16,296 bases of DNA from CAZRUA01 sp964603125 (GTDB lineage: Bacteria; Bacteroidota; Bacteroidia; B-17B0; Aurantibacillaceae), in NCBI GenBank assembly GCA_964603125.1, contig CAZRUA010000082.1:1-16296 (forward strand), given 5' to 3'. The notes under the pieces were generated by a model that was not told the origin of the DNA, made no database searches, and saw nothing but the letters and a program-made list of their open reading frames with translations. Position numbers and translations under genes: made by a program. The stretch's first letter is position 1. The number at the start of each line of letters is the position of its first letter. Shown in pieces: positions 6,558 through 15,832 of the stretch.

Positions 6558-7949
6558 CTAATTAAATTTTTTCGGCTGCTGAGCTACGTTGTTGATATAC
6601 CAGTTATTATTCTTAAATACTATGACTAAATCAGTGAACCAACGTTCATCATAATCTCCTCCCCTAGTTGCTCTTAAAGTTTCTTTTGATATGCCAGCTT
6701 CCTTATACTCTTTTAACCTAGACTTATCTTGAGTACCCTTACGTTTGAAATTTACATTTAAAGACATCTTTGCAAATACTTTCTTTCCTGTAACAGAATT
6801 TTCGTCATCCTCATGACTGCTGTAATCATTAATATAAACTTTCCCTAATTCAACCAAGTACTTTTTAGCATCTAAAATTACATTATAATATGAATCTACT
6901 ATTTCAGTTTTATTTGTAGCATCTGGATTAACCATTGATTCCAGTTTCTTTCTACCTTCTGTTGGGTTATCATAAACAAGCTTCACCATTGCCTCAATTT
7001 CTTTCCCAAAATCTTGTAAATCTGATAGTCTATATAAGGTTCTTTCATACATGGTTTGCTTTTTATATACTTCTTCAAAACCAAAACTTGTTAGCTCACG
7101 GTATAAATTTTTACCCAATAACCCTGCTTGTTCTGATGAAATTGGTTTTATATTTGGGAAATGGCGCTCATACATTTCAATTGAAACAGTGGCTGGAGTC
7201 CAATCTTTAGCATCGCCTTCCTTTGTATACTCTATACTAAATGGAAGTACAGCATTTTGATAGTAAGTAAAAACATTTCCATCACGCTTAACAATATTTA
7301 CTTTCATTTTAAAATACCAATAACGCTGGTAGGTAAGATTTTGATCTTGCTTATCCTTATCTACATAAATTGAGTCGATTTTCACAATATCAAAATCATA
7401 AAATGGAAAGTAAAAATTAATTGGTTTCTCAGGTGTATTCTTTACACCTTTGTAGTTCATCAAAATCTTTTCAGCATTTTCAACACGTTTTGCATCCGCA
7501 GAAGCATTACCACCTCTTTGATAATAACTAGTAAAAGGATGATAAGTTTCTTTGAATTTCCATGAGGTAGAGCTAATAACTCCGCCATAACGAGTATATC
7601 TAACAGTTATTTGCACATCATAGTACCTACCTTCAACATCCTTAGGAGTGGTTGCTAAAACATTTACTTCAGTCATATCCTTGTAATCAAGATTTGCTAG
7701 ATAAGCTAAATCAGAGCGATAATCATAAAACTTACTATCCACAAGTTCTCCTCCGTTAATGTATTCTTTATATTGAACTTTAATCTTATCCCATGTTAAA
7801 GGAGATTTAAAAACTTGCCCAATGTAATTAAGCGCTAAAGCTGATTTGGCATCCTTTAAAACTTGCTCTTTAGACGGATATGCAGGAGTTTGCGCCATTA
7901 CTGCATTACAACTAAAAATAATAACGATTAAACTAATTATCTTCTTCAT
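6558..7949 (-). CDS. Secreted protein of unknown function (463 aa)
   Basis: The signal peptide is clear (MKKIISLIVIIFSCNAVMAQ, with QTPAYP following). The rest is rich in Lys, Tyr and aromatic strand-like segments (YYDVQITVRYTRYG, YWYFKMKVNIVKRDGNVFTY, WFTDLVIVFKNNNWYINNVA), suggesting beta-sandwich or lipocalin-like modules in the periplasm or outer membrane. A helical region sits at about residues 300-380. There is no lipobox, no T9SS tail and no recognised family. The start codon is the natural one for the signal peptide. It lies 73 bases after the T9SS-cargo gene with no strong terminator between them, so co-transcription is plausible. Function not known. Confidence 0.8.
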   Translation of the reverse strand: MKKIISLIVIIFSCNAVMAQTPAYPSKEQVLKDAKSALALNYIGQVFKSPLTWDKIKVQYKEYINGGELVDSKFYDYRSDLAYLANLDYKDMTEVNVLATTPKDVEGRYYDVQITVRYTRYGGVISSTSWKFKETYHPFTSYYQRGGNASADAKRVENAEKILMNYKGVKNTPEKPINFYFPFYDFDIVKIDSIYVDKDKQDQNLTYQRYWYFKMKVNIVKRDGNVFTYYQNAVLPFSIEYTKEGDAKDWTPATVSIEMYERHFPNIKPISSEQAGLLGKNLYRELTSFGFEEVYKKQTMYERTLYRLSDLQDFGKEIEAMVKLVYDNPTEGRKKLESMVNPDATNKTEIVDSYYNVILDAKKYLVELGKVYINDYSSHEDDENSVTGKKVFAKMSLNVNFKRKGTQDKSRLKEYKEAGISKETLRATRGGDYDERWFTDLVIVFKNNNWYINNVAQQPKKFN

Positions 7950-8022
7950 AGATTTTGTTTTTAATATTAATACTATACTTATTGAAATTTAAATTCTAAT
8001 TCCGTTTTATTACCTTAGTAAT

Positions 8023-9864
8023 TTATTGCTTGAGAATTTTCTTAACAACAATTTTATCTCCAACTGCAATTGATGCATAATATACTCCAGCCTTTAAACT
8101 TGACAAATCAATTGTTTTAGCGAAACTATCAAAACTCATAACTTTCTCTCCTAAATTATTTGTTATTATGATGTGGCTATAATTTAGAGTTGTTTCAATA
8201 AGGAAACTTCCTTTAGTAGGATTGGGATAAAAATGAATACTATTCTCAATATTAGCGTTGCTAAGACTCAATACATCAATATAAAGACATTGACTAGTAT
8301 CTACACAGGTTGAATTTGAAATAATTACAGCATAGTTACCTGAGGCAGTTACAGTATAAGCTGTAAACTGATTTGGCATACCGGCTGTGCTTTGAGCAAT
8401 GCAATCGTACCATTGATACGAATAAAGTTGCGGTAAATATCCACCATCTTCTTGCGAAGTAATCAAATAAGTGCTGCCTTGATCATTTAAGACACTTAAC
8501 ATGGTGTCTATCCTATTCTCGATGGCCAACTTTGTTAAATAACCCGAAGATGTTGGCACATAGCTCGTATAAGCAATAACATATTTATTATTTGCAACTG
8601 CAATGGATGGACGATCATTATTATTTATATCGGAATGAACTTTAGTAAATATAGAAGCTTCAACATTTGCTCCTGCAATTACAACTTCTGAGAATTGAAC
8701 TTCGTAAGGTGCAGATTGTGTTGCCCATGTTACACCATATTTATTCCCAGTTTGCTTAACAACTAAATCAGAATACATGCTTGCTTCGAATTGATAAGGA
8801 TTACTAATTAAAAGTGACTTGTCTGTTGAAGAAAAAATATCCGAATTAGAATTTACCAAATTAACAGAGGTTCCATTTGTAGTCATTTTACAAAATCTAA
8901 TAGCGGGCTTTCCTGTTAGATTTTGCCCGTTAACATTTAAAGTTCTAAAATCACGCCATGTAATTGCATAGTCGCTTCCATCCAAAGCTATAGAAGGGAA
9001 ATCCGCTTGAAAGCCCAAATCATTTACATTAACTGCGGAATGCTTTACAACACCCGAAGTATCAATAGTTGCAAAACGAATAACCGATGAATTAGCACTT
9101 CCAATTTGATAAACAAGCCCTAATTCATTATTGGTTGGAGAGTAAACTGCCTTAGGGAAAAGCGCATCATTTTCTAAAGGATCCGAAATAATAAAACCAT
9201 TTTGAGCAACAGCAGATGGAGCTGGTGTAATTATAACATTTGGTGCACTAACAATTGGAACAACTACGTTTGATACATCAATAATTTTCATGCGAATTAC
9301 TGAAGGAGTTGCTGTTCCGCTACTTGAATGATACACGACGAAAAATTTATTGTTACCATCCGTGGTAATTTGAGGATAACGTGGACGAGAATTTGCTGTA
9401 GTAAAAAATCCTTCTATTCTGAAATCACTTGAAATTAGCACGTTTTTATAGTAAACATTACCCATTAATGCATATTGATTATTTTGAGCGCGAACATAAA
9501 CTTGCAAACGAAGACCATTAGGCAAAACTGCGAAAGTTTGATCAACCGTGCCACTTGAATTTAAAGCTCCTACATTTGTGATTACATTTCCTGTACCTGA
9601 TATAGCTGTGTTAACATTATTAGTAATTGAATCAAGCTCAACTTTAAGAACTTTAATTGGACTTCCGCTTTGAACCCAACTCAAAGCATAGGTTGTATCT
9701 TGCTTCACCAACTTAGGAAATTCTTGATTTGTTCCAAAACCTGGAGTAGGAGTCTTTGTAACAAAACAGGTTTGATTGATTGCATTTGACCCTATTACAG
9801 GAACAGTTTGCGCCTTTGAAAGTGAAGCAAACATCACAGCGCTAATTAATACTACTTTTTTCAT
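8023..9864 (-). CDS. T9SS type A sorting domain-containing secreted protein
   Basis: 613 residues. The signal peptide is MKKVVLISAVMFASLSKA followed by QTVPV. Residues ~40-450 contain repeated blade-like units ending in patterns such as NKFFVVYHSSSG, NELGLVYQIG, DYAITWRDFRT, NKYGVTWATQ and NKYVIAYTSY. These point to a beta-propeller of the type found in exported Bacteroidota proteins. Next comes a typical Ig-like/PKD-like segment with YSYQWYDC and TASGNYAVIISNSTCVDTSQ (residues ~475-530). The last ~70 residues are a canonical type A T9SS sorting domain: FYPNPTKGSFLIE, ITNNLGEKVM, IDLSSLKAGVYYASI and a final VVKKILKQ. The protein should therefore cross the outer membrane through the Por/Spr secretion system, then be released or anchored to the surface. 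It follows the lipoprotein gene by 32 bases. Substrate unknown. Confidence 0.9.
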   Translation of the reverse strand: MKKVVLISAVMFASLSKAQTVPVIGSNAINQTCFVTKTPTPGFGTNQEFPKLVKQDTTYALSWVQSGSPIKVLKVELDSITNNVNTAISGTGNVITNVGALNSSGTVDQTFAVLPNGLRLQVYVRAQNNQYALMGNVYYKNVLISSDFRIEGFFTTANSRPRYPQITTDGNNKFFVVYHSSSGTATPSVIRMKIIDVSNVVVPIVSAPNVIITPAPSAVAQNGFIISDPLENDALFPKAVYSPTNNELGLVYQIGSANSSVIRFATIDTSGVVKHSAVNVNDLGFQADFPSIALDGSDYAITWRDFRTLNVNGQNLTGKPAIRFCKMTTNGTSVNLVNSNSDIFSSTDKSLLISNPYQFEASMYSDLVVKQTGNKYGVTWATQSAPYEVQFSEVVIAGANVEASIFTKVHSDINNNDRPSIAVANNKYVIAYTSYVPTSSGYLTKLAIENRIDTMLSVLNDQGSTYLITSQEDGGYLPQLYSYQWYDCIAQSTAGMPNQFTAYTVTASGNYAVIISNSTCVDTSQCLYIDVLSLSNANIENSIHFYPNPTKGSFLIETTLNYSHIIITNNLGEKVMSFDSFAKTIDLSSLKAGVYYASIAVGDKIVVKKILKQ

Positions 9865-9896
9865 TGTTTTATATATGGTTTCAAAAAATTTATTTA

Positions 9897-10307
9897 TTAA
9901 TCAATAATGACACAATCGTTTAACTCAATATTCATGTGCATTCCCACACAAATACCTTTTACCTTAATAGCATCGTTCATATCATAATCCAAAAAATCAT
10001 TCTCATCAGTAGATTTACAAAAAATATCAAGTCTCGAATCTTTAGACCCTTGTAAATAAACGTTATCTTTTTCTCCGTCGCGAGACAAAATGCCTTCAAT
10101 TATAACCTCCTTACCTAAAAACTCATTCATCGCATCATTAGGGTTATTCCAGCATAAATCAGTGAAAGCCTTTGCTGTAAAAGAATTGTTTGTAGAATGA
10201 ATAAATTCCAAACTATTACTATAAGAATTAAAGTTATTCGCCTTTTTTAAGTTGTTACTGCAACTACAAACAGAAATGATAACAATTAGAAATTTCAGAT
10301 GCTTCAT
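9897..10307 (-). CDS. Putative OB-fold lipoprotein (tRNA_anti-like)
   Basis: 136 residues. The N-terminus MKHLKFLIVIISVCSC is a lipoprotein signal with lipobox V-C-S-C, so the lipidated residue is probably Cys16. Mature residues 62-136 match the pattern of the tRNA_anti-like OB-fold family: FLGKEVIIEGILS, DNVYLQG, LDIFC, AIKVKGICVGMHMN and LNDCVII, with paired cysteines in the spacing usual for this group. The fold binds oligonucleotides or other ligands in distant relatives, but the envelope versions in Bacteroidota have no known role. It sits between the LytTR regulator gene (113 bases upstream) and the T9SS cargo gene (32 bases downstream), so it may be the first gene of the secreted-protein transcript. 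No convincing promoter was found in the 113-base gap. Confidence 0.75.
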   Translation of the reverse strand: MKHLKFLIVIISVCSCSNNLKKANNFNSYSNSLEFIHSTNNSFTAKAFTDLCWNNPNDAMNEFLGKEVIIEGILSRDGEKDNVYLQGSKDSRLDIFCKSTDENDFLDYDMNDAIKVKGICVGMHMNIELNDCVIID

Positions 10308-10420
10308 ACCTTAAACTATTGAATTATAAGGCAAGTAACAAAACTAAAAGCACACCTACTAAATTAGATGGCTAAACGGGTAGAAAACTTAGTGAAAACC
10401 TATTTTTTTGAAGTGAAAAA

Positions 10421-11146
10421 TTACAAGGTATTAAATAGTGAAATAACAGTAGCCCTGAAATTTTCAGATAATGGAATTTCCTTTGAACCTAGTTGAACCG
10501 ATTTAGGATGAATAGAACTTATTCTTTTTGAATTTACTAAATACGAACGATGCGTTTTAATAAAACCTTCGGTTTCAAGTAAATCAGATAAACTTTTTAA
10601 TGTATGAGGAACTATATGCTTCTTTGTTTCGGTATAAATAACGCAATAGTTATCTAAGGCTTCCGCGTATACAATTTCTGAATAATTAAGTTTAACTAAA
10701 ACACTTTTATCCTTAATAAAAATACTCTTTTCGGAAGCTTCATTTTGTAAATTGATAGTTGAATTCTCGGTATTTTTGTAAAGAGCTATTTCAATATTAC
10801 TCACCAAATCGGCCAAAGTATAAGGTTTAGCAATAAAACCAGCTGGCGATGTTAATTTAACGCGATCGATTGTTTTTTTATCTGTATTAGATGTTAAAAA
10901 TACAATTGGCGTTTTGAATTGTTTATTTACATGATGAGCAATATCCACCCCATCTAAACTACCTTGCAAATTAATATCCAATAAAAGTAAATCAACTTTA
11001 TCTTTTGATAAAAAACTAAATAAGTCTTCCGAATTATCAATCACTGCTGGCACATCGTAACCTTCTTTCGTTAAAAGCATTTCGATATGATCAGCAATTA
11101 AAGCTTCATCCTCAACTACAACAATACGTTTTTTCACTTTACTCAT
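10421..11146 (-). CDS. LytTR-family response regulator
   Basis: 241 residues. Receiver domain at residues ~7-122: acidic pair E12/D13 (VVVEDEALIADH), phospho-acceptor D57 in LLLLDINL, switch residue T85 (IVFLTSN), conserved K107 in FIAKPY. A LytTR DNA-binding domain follows at ~141-240, with the typical EIVYAEALDNYCVIYTE, FIKTHRSYLVN and EIPLSENFRA segments. Such proteins bind paired direct-repeat sites upstream of target promoters when phosphorylated. Its start overlaps the end of the kinase gene by 8 bases (ATGAGTAA), so the two are translated together and form a cognate pair. Targets cannot be read from the window. Confidence 0.93.
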   Translation of the reverse strand: MSKVKKRIVVVEDEALIADHIEMLLTKEGYDVPAVIDNSEDLFSFLSKDKVDLLLLDINLQGSLDGVDIAHHVNKQFKTPIVFLTSNTDKKTIDRVKLTSPAGFIAKPYTLADLVSNIEIALYKNTENSTINLQNEASEKSIFIKDKSVLVKLNYSEIVYAEALDNYCVIYTETKKHIVPHTLKSLSDLLETEGFIKTHRSYLVNSKRISSIHPKSVQLGSKEIPLSENFRATVISLFNTL

Positions 11147-12917
11147 CTAGCTTAAATTTCTTTATCAAAAATACATTTTTTAAGCCATTGTTATTCTCAT
11201 AAGTCCAATCTGCTTGTAATTGTCGAGATAAGGACTTAATCATTTGCTTACCAAAATTTTGAGAAGAATCTACCCCCATACCTAAACCATCATCACTTAT
11301 AATTAAAACTAATGCGTCATTTGACTTAGTTAAATCAATTTTAATTTCACCCTTACTTCTACCCTTAAAAGCATGTTTAAATGAATTTGTAACCAATTCA
11401 TTAATAATTAACCCTAAAGGCACTGCTGTATTAACATGTAATTTTATTCTTTCAATATTAAATACTAGACTAATTTCATTCTCTTTTGATTGAAATGATT
11501 TCCTTAAACCCTCAGCCAATTCAGCAATATACAATTGCATATCCACACTCTCGATAGAATCCTTTTGATATAAAAACTGATGCAATAAAGCAATAGCTCC
11601 AACTCTCTTTTGAACATCTTTAATTGCAATAATTGTTGCCTCATCTTTAAAATCTTGCGATTGTAAATCAATTATACTATTAATTAACTGAAGATTATTC
11701 TTTACCCTGTGGTGAACTTCCCCAATAAGAATTTCCTTTTGCTTTATTACTTCTTCATTTAAATTATTTTTCTCTTGTAATAATTTATTAATCCGTTGTT
11801 TAGAAATAAAAAAGATCACTATTATTAAAAGAATAAGTGCAAAAACTACTATTAGACTTATAAACCAATTACGCTGCACTATTCCTTTCTGTACTTCCTT
11901 TTCCTTTTCGGCATTTACTTTGATTATTTCCTTATCCTTCCTTTCTGTTTCAAATTTCGCTTGCATTTCAGCAATTGATTCGTTTCTATCTTCATTTAAA
12001 ATACTATCACGTAAAGCCACATATTTATTTAAAAATTCATGAGCTTTTTTATAGTCCCCCATTTCAAAATAAATATCATTCAAACTCTCATAGGCAAATT
12101 GTTTACGATTTATTAATTGATTCGAATTACATAATTCGAGATCTTTAAATGCAAATTCTAAAGCCTTGTCAAACTGCTTTAACTTTGAATACACATTTGC
12201 TAAATTGTTATAAGCACTTGATTTTTTTTCAAACATATCTGAATTCTTCAAAAACTCAGAGTTAGTTGAATAATATTTCAACGCCGTTTTATAATCTTCT
12301 TTGTAGAAATAAACATTACCAAGATTACTAATACAAGTCATCATGCCTGCCGAGTCTCCTGAAGTTTCATGTATCTTAAGGGCATCCTGATATAACTGTA
12401 AAGCTCTATCTAAACTATCTAAATAAGTATTTACTATACCTAAATTAACCATAACTCCAGCTGCACCTTTTGTATCTTTAATATTTAAGTCAATTTTAAG
12501 AGCAATATTTAAATATTTATAAGCCTCCTTATAATTGTATTGAGCATAGTACATTAAACCTAGATTGTTATACGAAAAGGAAAGCCCTGTGGAATCTTGA
12601 ATTTCATCCTGAATTTTAATTGCATTTAAAAAAAAGGGCAAAGCCTTATCTGGTTTTCCATTAATATCGTACAAAACACCTAGCCTCGCATAACAATTAG
12701 CTAAACCTTTTGAATAATTTAGCTCTTTTGAAAGTTTAATAGCTATATCACTTGTTACAATTGATTTATCAAAATCAACAAATACTTGTTTCCAAAGTGC
12801 TTCATTCAATGAATCTACAGCCTGTTTATTTTTCTGCTGAGCACTTGTTGTTTGAAATGCGAGACAAAAAATAAAACAACAACATATTTTAAAAAATGTA
12901 TAACTGTTCTTAATCAT
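11139..12917 (-). CDS. TPR-containing sensor histidine kinase (HisKA_2 type)
   Basis: 592 residues. Signal peptide or N-terminal anchor at 1-26 (KICCCFIFCLAFQTTSA). TPR repeats fill ~70-300, in the typical form ANCYARLGVLYDINGKPDKA, SYNNLGLMYYAQYNYKEAYK, CISNLGNVYFYKEDYKTALK and AYNNLANVYSKLKQFDKALE. A charged coiled-coil stretch follows (~310-345), then one membrane helix at ~351-372 (WFISLIVVFALILLIIVIFF). The cytoplasmic part has a HisKA_2 dimerisation/phospho-acceptor helix GEVHHRVKNNLQLINSIIDL with H403 as likely acceptor, and a HATPase with N-box INELVTNSFKHAF (N506/N511) and G-box ISDDGLGMG (D542/D543). The periplasmic TPR sensor followed by HisKA_2 and a LytTR regulator is a standard Bacteroidota arrangement. 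The gene lies 49 bases after nhaA; a TATATTTA box at 12931-12938 (minus) might give it its own promoter, otherwise it reads through from nhaA. The signal sensed is unknown. Confidence 0.92.
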   Translation of the reverse strand: MIKNSYTFFKICCCFIFCLAFQTTSAQQKNKQAVDSLNEALWKQVFVDFDKSIVTSDIAIKLSKELNYSKGLANCYARLGVLYDINGKPDKALPFFLNAIKIQDEIQDSTGLSFSYNNLGLMYYAQYNYKEAYKYLNIALKIDLNIKDTKGAAGVMVNLGIVNTYLDSLDRALQLYQDALKIHETSGDSAGMMTCISNLGNVYFYKEDYKTALKYYSTNSEFLKNSDMFEKKSSAYNNLANVYSKLKQFDKALEFAFKDLELCNSNQLINRKQFAYESLNDIYFEMGDYKKAHEFLNKYVALRDSILNEDRNESIAEMQAKFETERKDKEIIKVNAEKEKEVQKGIVQRNWFISLIVVFALILLIIVIFFISKQRINKLLQEKNNLNEEVIKQKEILIGEVHHRVKNNLQLINSIIDLQSQDFKDEATIIAIKDVQKRVGAIALLHQFLYQKDSIESVDMQLYIAELAEGLRKSFQSKENEISLVFNIERIKLHVNTAVPLGLIINELVTNSFKHAFKGRSKGEIKIDLTKSNDALVLIISDDGLGMGVDSSQNFGKQMIKSLSRQLQADWTYENNNGLKNVFLIKKFKLDE

Positions 12918-12966
12918 AAAATTCAGTTCTTAAATATACAAATCCAATTCAATATTAAAAAGATAA

Positions 12967-14130
12967 CTAAGTCGCTTCTTCTGTAATAACTGCTTTTTTA
13001 GGCAAAGTAAATTTCAGCCATAAATACCCTACCAAACCTGCCGAAAATGAAGCGATTAAAATCGAAATCTTTACTTGATTAATTGTTTCAACATTATTAA
13101 ATGCCAGCAGTGTAATAAATATCGACATAGTAAATCCAATTCCACCAAGCAAACCAATTCCTAAAATATGTTTTGCCTTAATACCCACGGGCAAATTACA
13201 CAAGCCCAAAGCAATAGCAATTAAACTAAAACTTATTATACCCAATGGCTTACCAATAACTAATCCTAAAATGACTCCAATACTACTGCTTTCTGTTAAA
13301 CCTGCACTTAAATTTGAAGGTAGTATAATTGCAGTATTAGCCAGTGCAAACAAAGGCAAAATAATAAAGGCAACAGGTTTATGCAAAAAATGCTGCAATT
13401 TAATTGATATAGATTCATCATTTCCACTTCCAAACGGAATTGCAAAGGCCAATAATACACCAGTAATTGTAGCGTGCACTCCTGAATTCAACATAAACCA
13501 CCACATAAAAACACCTCCAATTAGATATGGCCAAAGCACATGGATTTTCAATCGATTGAAAACTAGTAATACGACAAAAATAGAAAGAGAAATTCCCAAA
13601 TTAAGCAACACAATTCCCTTACTATAAAACAGAGCAATAACTAAAATAGCCCCTAAATCATCAATAACTGCTAATGCAGTAAGCATAATTTTTAATGAGG
13701 CTGGCACTCTATTTCCTAATAAGGATAAAACCCCAATAGCAAACGCAATGTCGGTAGCCATTGGAATACCTGCGCCAGATTGAGTTGATGTATTAAAATT
13801 AAAAAACAAATATATACCTGCTGGTACAAGCATCCCTCCTATTGCAGCTATAATAGGTAAGCTTGCATTCTTGATAGATGATAACTCACCATTGTACACT
13901 TCCCTTTCCAATTCCAATCCAATTAACAAAAAGAAAATTGTCATTAACCCATCATTAATCCAGTAATCAATACTGTGATTAGCTAAACTATAATTTAAAG
14001 CATGATGGTAAGAAGATGAGAAACTACTATTAGTTAAAAGCAACGAAACTAGAGTACAAGCTATAAGTATAAAACCAGCAGCTCGCTCACTATCGAAAAA
14101 TTCGTTGAATATTTTACTTAATCGAAACAT
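12967..14130 (-). CDS. nhaA: Na+/H+ antiporter NhaA
   Basis: 387 residues, the usual length, with about 12 hydrophobic segments. It exchanges internal Na+ (or Li+) for external protons at the inner membrane, supporting alkaline pH and salt tolerance. Diagnostic motifs: GLELEREVYNGEL near the start, GIPMATDIAFAIGVLSLLGN with D127 (equivalent to E. coli Asp133), the ion-binding pair D157-D158 in TALAVIDDLGAILVIALFYS, the HATITGVLLAF segment, K294 in GKPLGI (equivalent to Lys300), and GGIGFTMSIFITLLAF. No key residue is missing. The start ATG at 14130 lies just past the pruA terminator, so it must have its own promoter in the ~20-40 bases there or inside the terminator region; none is clear. Downstream the two-component genes follow closely. 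Confidence 0.96.
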   Translation of the reverse strand: MFRLSKIFNEFFDSERAAGFILIACTLVSLLLTNSSFSSSYHHALNYSLANHSIDYWINDGLMTIFFLLIGLELEREVYNGELSSIKNASLPIIAAIGGMLVPAGIYLFFNFNTSTQSGAGIPMATDIAFAIGVLSLLGNRVPASLKIMLTALAVIDDLGAILVIALFYSKGIVLLNLGISLSIFVVLLVFNRLKIHVLWPYLIGGVFMWWFMLNSGVHATITGVLLAFAIPFGSGNDESISIKLQHFLHKPVAFIILPLFALANTAIILPSNLSAGLTESSSIGVILGLVIGKPLGIISFSLIAIALGLCNLPVGIKAKHILGIGLLGGIGFTMSIFITLLAFNNVETINQVKISILIASFSAGLVGYLWLKFTLPKKAVITEEAT

Positions 14131-14148
14131 CTCTAAATCTTATTAACT

Positions 14149-14182
14149 CAAAAAAAAAGCCTGACCAAAACAAGTCAGGCTT
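14149..14182 (-). terminator. Rho-independent terminator of pruA
   Basis: AAGCCTGAC (14157-14165) pairs perfectly with GTCAGGCTT (14174-14182), giving a 9-bp stem with an 8-base loop. On the minus strand it is followed by a run of about nine T residues (complement of 14150-14158). It lies about 20 bases past the pruA stop. This is the strongest terminator in the window and separates pruA from nhaA. Confidence 0.92.
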
Positions 14183-14200
14183 CATTTGAATATTTATTAA

Positions 14201-15832
14201 TTAATCAGCCTGCAAAAATGGATATTTGTAGTCAACTGGCGGAACAAAAGTTTCCTTAATAGTACGCGGACTTACCCAACGCAATAAATTAATTTTAGCA
14301 CCAGCTTTATCATTTGTTCCACTTCCACGAGCACCACCAAATGGTTGTTGCCCAACAACAGCTCCTGTCGGCTTATCATTGATATAAAAATTACCTGCAG
14401 AGTTTACCAATTTTTTAGTAGCTACCTCAATTGCATATCTATCTTGAGATAAAATTGCTCCTGTTAATGCGTAAATACTTGTGTTATCAACTAATTCCAA
14501 AGTTTCTTCCCATTTATTTTCATCATAAACATAAAGTGTTAACACTGGGCCAAATAACTCTTCGCACATGGTTACATATTTCGGATCAGATGCTTTTATG
14601 ATTGTTGGTTCAATAAAGTATCCTTTCGACTTATCATAATTTCCACCAGCTACAATCTCAACGTTTTTATCTTTTTTAGCAGCATCAATATAGCTAGCTA
14701 ATTTATCAAAACTCTTCTCATCAATAACTGCATTAATAAAATTAGTGAAGTCTTCTGTTGGCCCCATTTTCATATCTTTCAAATCAGCTACAACATATCC
14801 TTTTACCTCTTCCCATAAATTACTTGGAATGTAAGCACGTGAAGCTGCTGAACATTTTTGACCTTGGTATTCGAATGCGCCACGGCTAATTGCAACCGCT
14901 AACGACTTTGCTTCAGCACTCTTATGAGCAATAATAAAATCCTTACCACCTGTTTCACCTACAATACGTGGATAAGATTTATATTTATGAATATTGTTTC
15001 CTATAGTTTGCCAAATATTTTGAAACACTTCTGTACTTCCTGTAAAATGGATACCTGCAAAATCACGGTGATTAAAAATCATTTCTGCTGCATCTGGCCC
15101 GCTTGGATAAATTAAATTAATTACACCATCAGGTACACCTGCCTTTTTGAATATTTCCATTAAAACATTTGCACTGTAAACCTGAGTATTACTTGGTTTC
15201 CAAACAACAACGTTACCCATCATTGCACAACTTGTTGGTAAATTACCAGCAATAGCTGTAAAATTAAACGGAGTTAATGCGTAAATAAATCCTTCTAATG
15301 GTCTCCACTCTAGTCGATTCCACATTCCAGGGTTACTATCTGGCTGCTCAGCATAAATCTCAGTCATGTATTTTACATTGTAGCGCAAAAAGTCAATAAT
15401 CTCGCAAGCACTATCAATCTCAGCTTGGTAAGCATTCTTACTTTGACCCAACATCGTTGCTGCATTTAACTTAGCACGGTAAGGTCCTGCAATTAAATCT
15501 GCAGCCTTTAAGAATATACTAGCACGGTGTTCCCAACTTAAATTAACCCACTTTTCTCTTGCTGCTAATGCAGCATCGATAGCTTGTGTTACATGTGTTT
15601 TATCACTCTTATGGAAATATCCTAATGTATGTTGATGATCATGTGGCGGTGCTAATTTCGTTTTATTACCACTACGTACTTCTTGATTTCCAATAAACAT
15701 TGGGATGTCTAATTCTTTGCTACGCAATTCTTTTAGCATTGCTTGTAACTCTTTTCTTTCAGGGCTACCAGGAGCATAGCTCTTAATAGGCTCGTTAACT
15801 GGTGCTGGTACTTTGTAAATTCCTTTTGGCAT
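14201..15832 (-). CDS. pruA: L-glutamate gamma-semialdehyde (1-pyrroline-5-carboxylate) dehydrogenase
   Basis: 543 residues, the length of the single-function ALDH4-type enzyme; there is no fused proline dehydrogenase domain. It oxidises glutamate semialdehyde to glutamate with NAD+, the second step of proline catabolism and the last of arginine/ornithine catabolism, in the cytoplasm. Visible ALDH signatures: N190 in LTPFNFTAIAGN, VVWKPSNTQVYSA (cofactor site), FTGSTEVF, the general-base E293 in VGETGGKDF, the catalytic C327 in EYQGQKCSAASRAY, EELFGPVL and the C-terminal PFGGARGSGTNDKAG. The N-terminal APPHDHQHTLGYFH is characteristic of this subfamily. The gene stands as its own unit: a terminator-like hairpin lies before it (15890-15916) and a strong one after it. 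rocA is another name used for this enzyme. Confidence 0.95.
   Translation of the reverse strand: MPKGIYKVPAPVNEPIKSYAPGSPERKELQAMLKELRSKELDIPMFIGNQEVRSGNKTKLAPPHDHQHTLGYFHKSDKTHVTQAIDAALAAREKWVNLSWEHRASIFLKAADLIAGPYRAKLNAATMLGQSKNAYQAEIDSACEIIDFLRYNVKYMTEIYAEQPDSNPGMWNRLEWRPLEGFIYALTPFNFTAIAGNLPTSCAMMGNVVVWKPSNTQVYSANVLMEIFKKAGVPDGVINLIYPSGPDAAEMIFNHRDFAGIHFTGSTEVFQNIWQTIGNNIHKYKSYPRIVGETGGKDFIIAHKSAEAKSLAVAISRGAFEYQGQKCSAASRAYIPSNLWEEVKGYVVADLKDMKMGPTEDFTNFINAVIDEKSFDKLASYIDAAKKDKNVEIVAGGNYDKSKGYFIEPTIIKASDPKYVTMCEELFGPVLTLYVYDENKWEETLELVDNTSIYALTGAILSQDRYAIEVATKKLVNSAGNFYINDKPTGAVVGQQPFGGARGSGTNDKAGAKINLLRWVSPRTIKETFVPPVDYKYPFLQAD

Noticed and set aside
6935..7260. Two overlapping plus-strand frames within the 463-residue secreted protein gene
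   Set aside because: They are shadow frames with no start context or domain.
8001..8022. ATTAC/GTAAT hairpin between the T9SS cargo gene and the 463-residue protein gene
   Set aside because: The stem is only 5 bp and no T-run follows on the minus strand, so it is not credible as a terminator.
13271..13627. Plus-strand frame of 118 codons opposite nhaA
   Set aside because: nhaA is certain from its motifs; the opposite frame has no protein-like features.
14924..15115. Plus-strand frame opposite pruA
   Set aside because: It is a shadow of a well-recognised enzyme gene.
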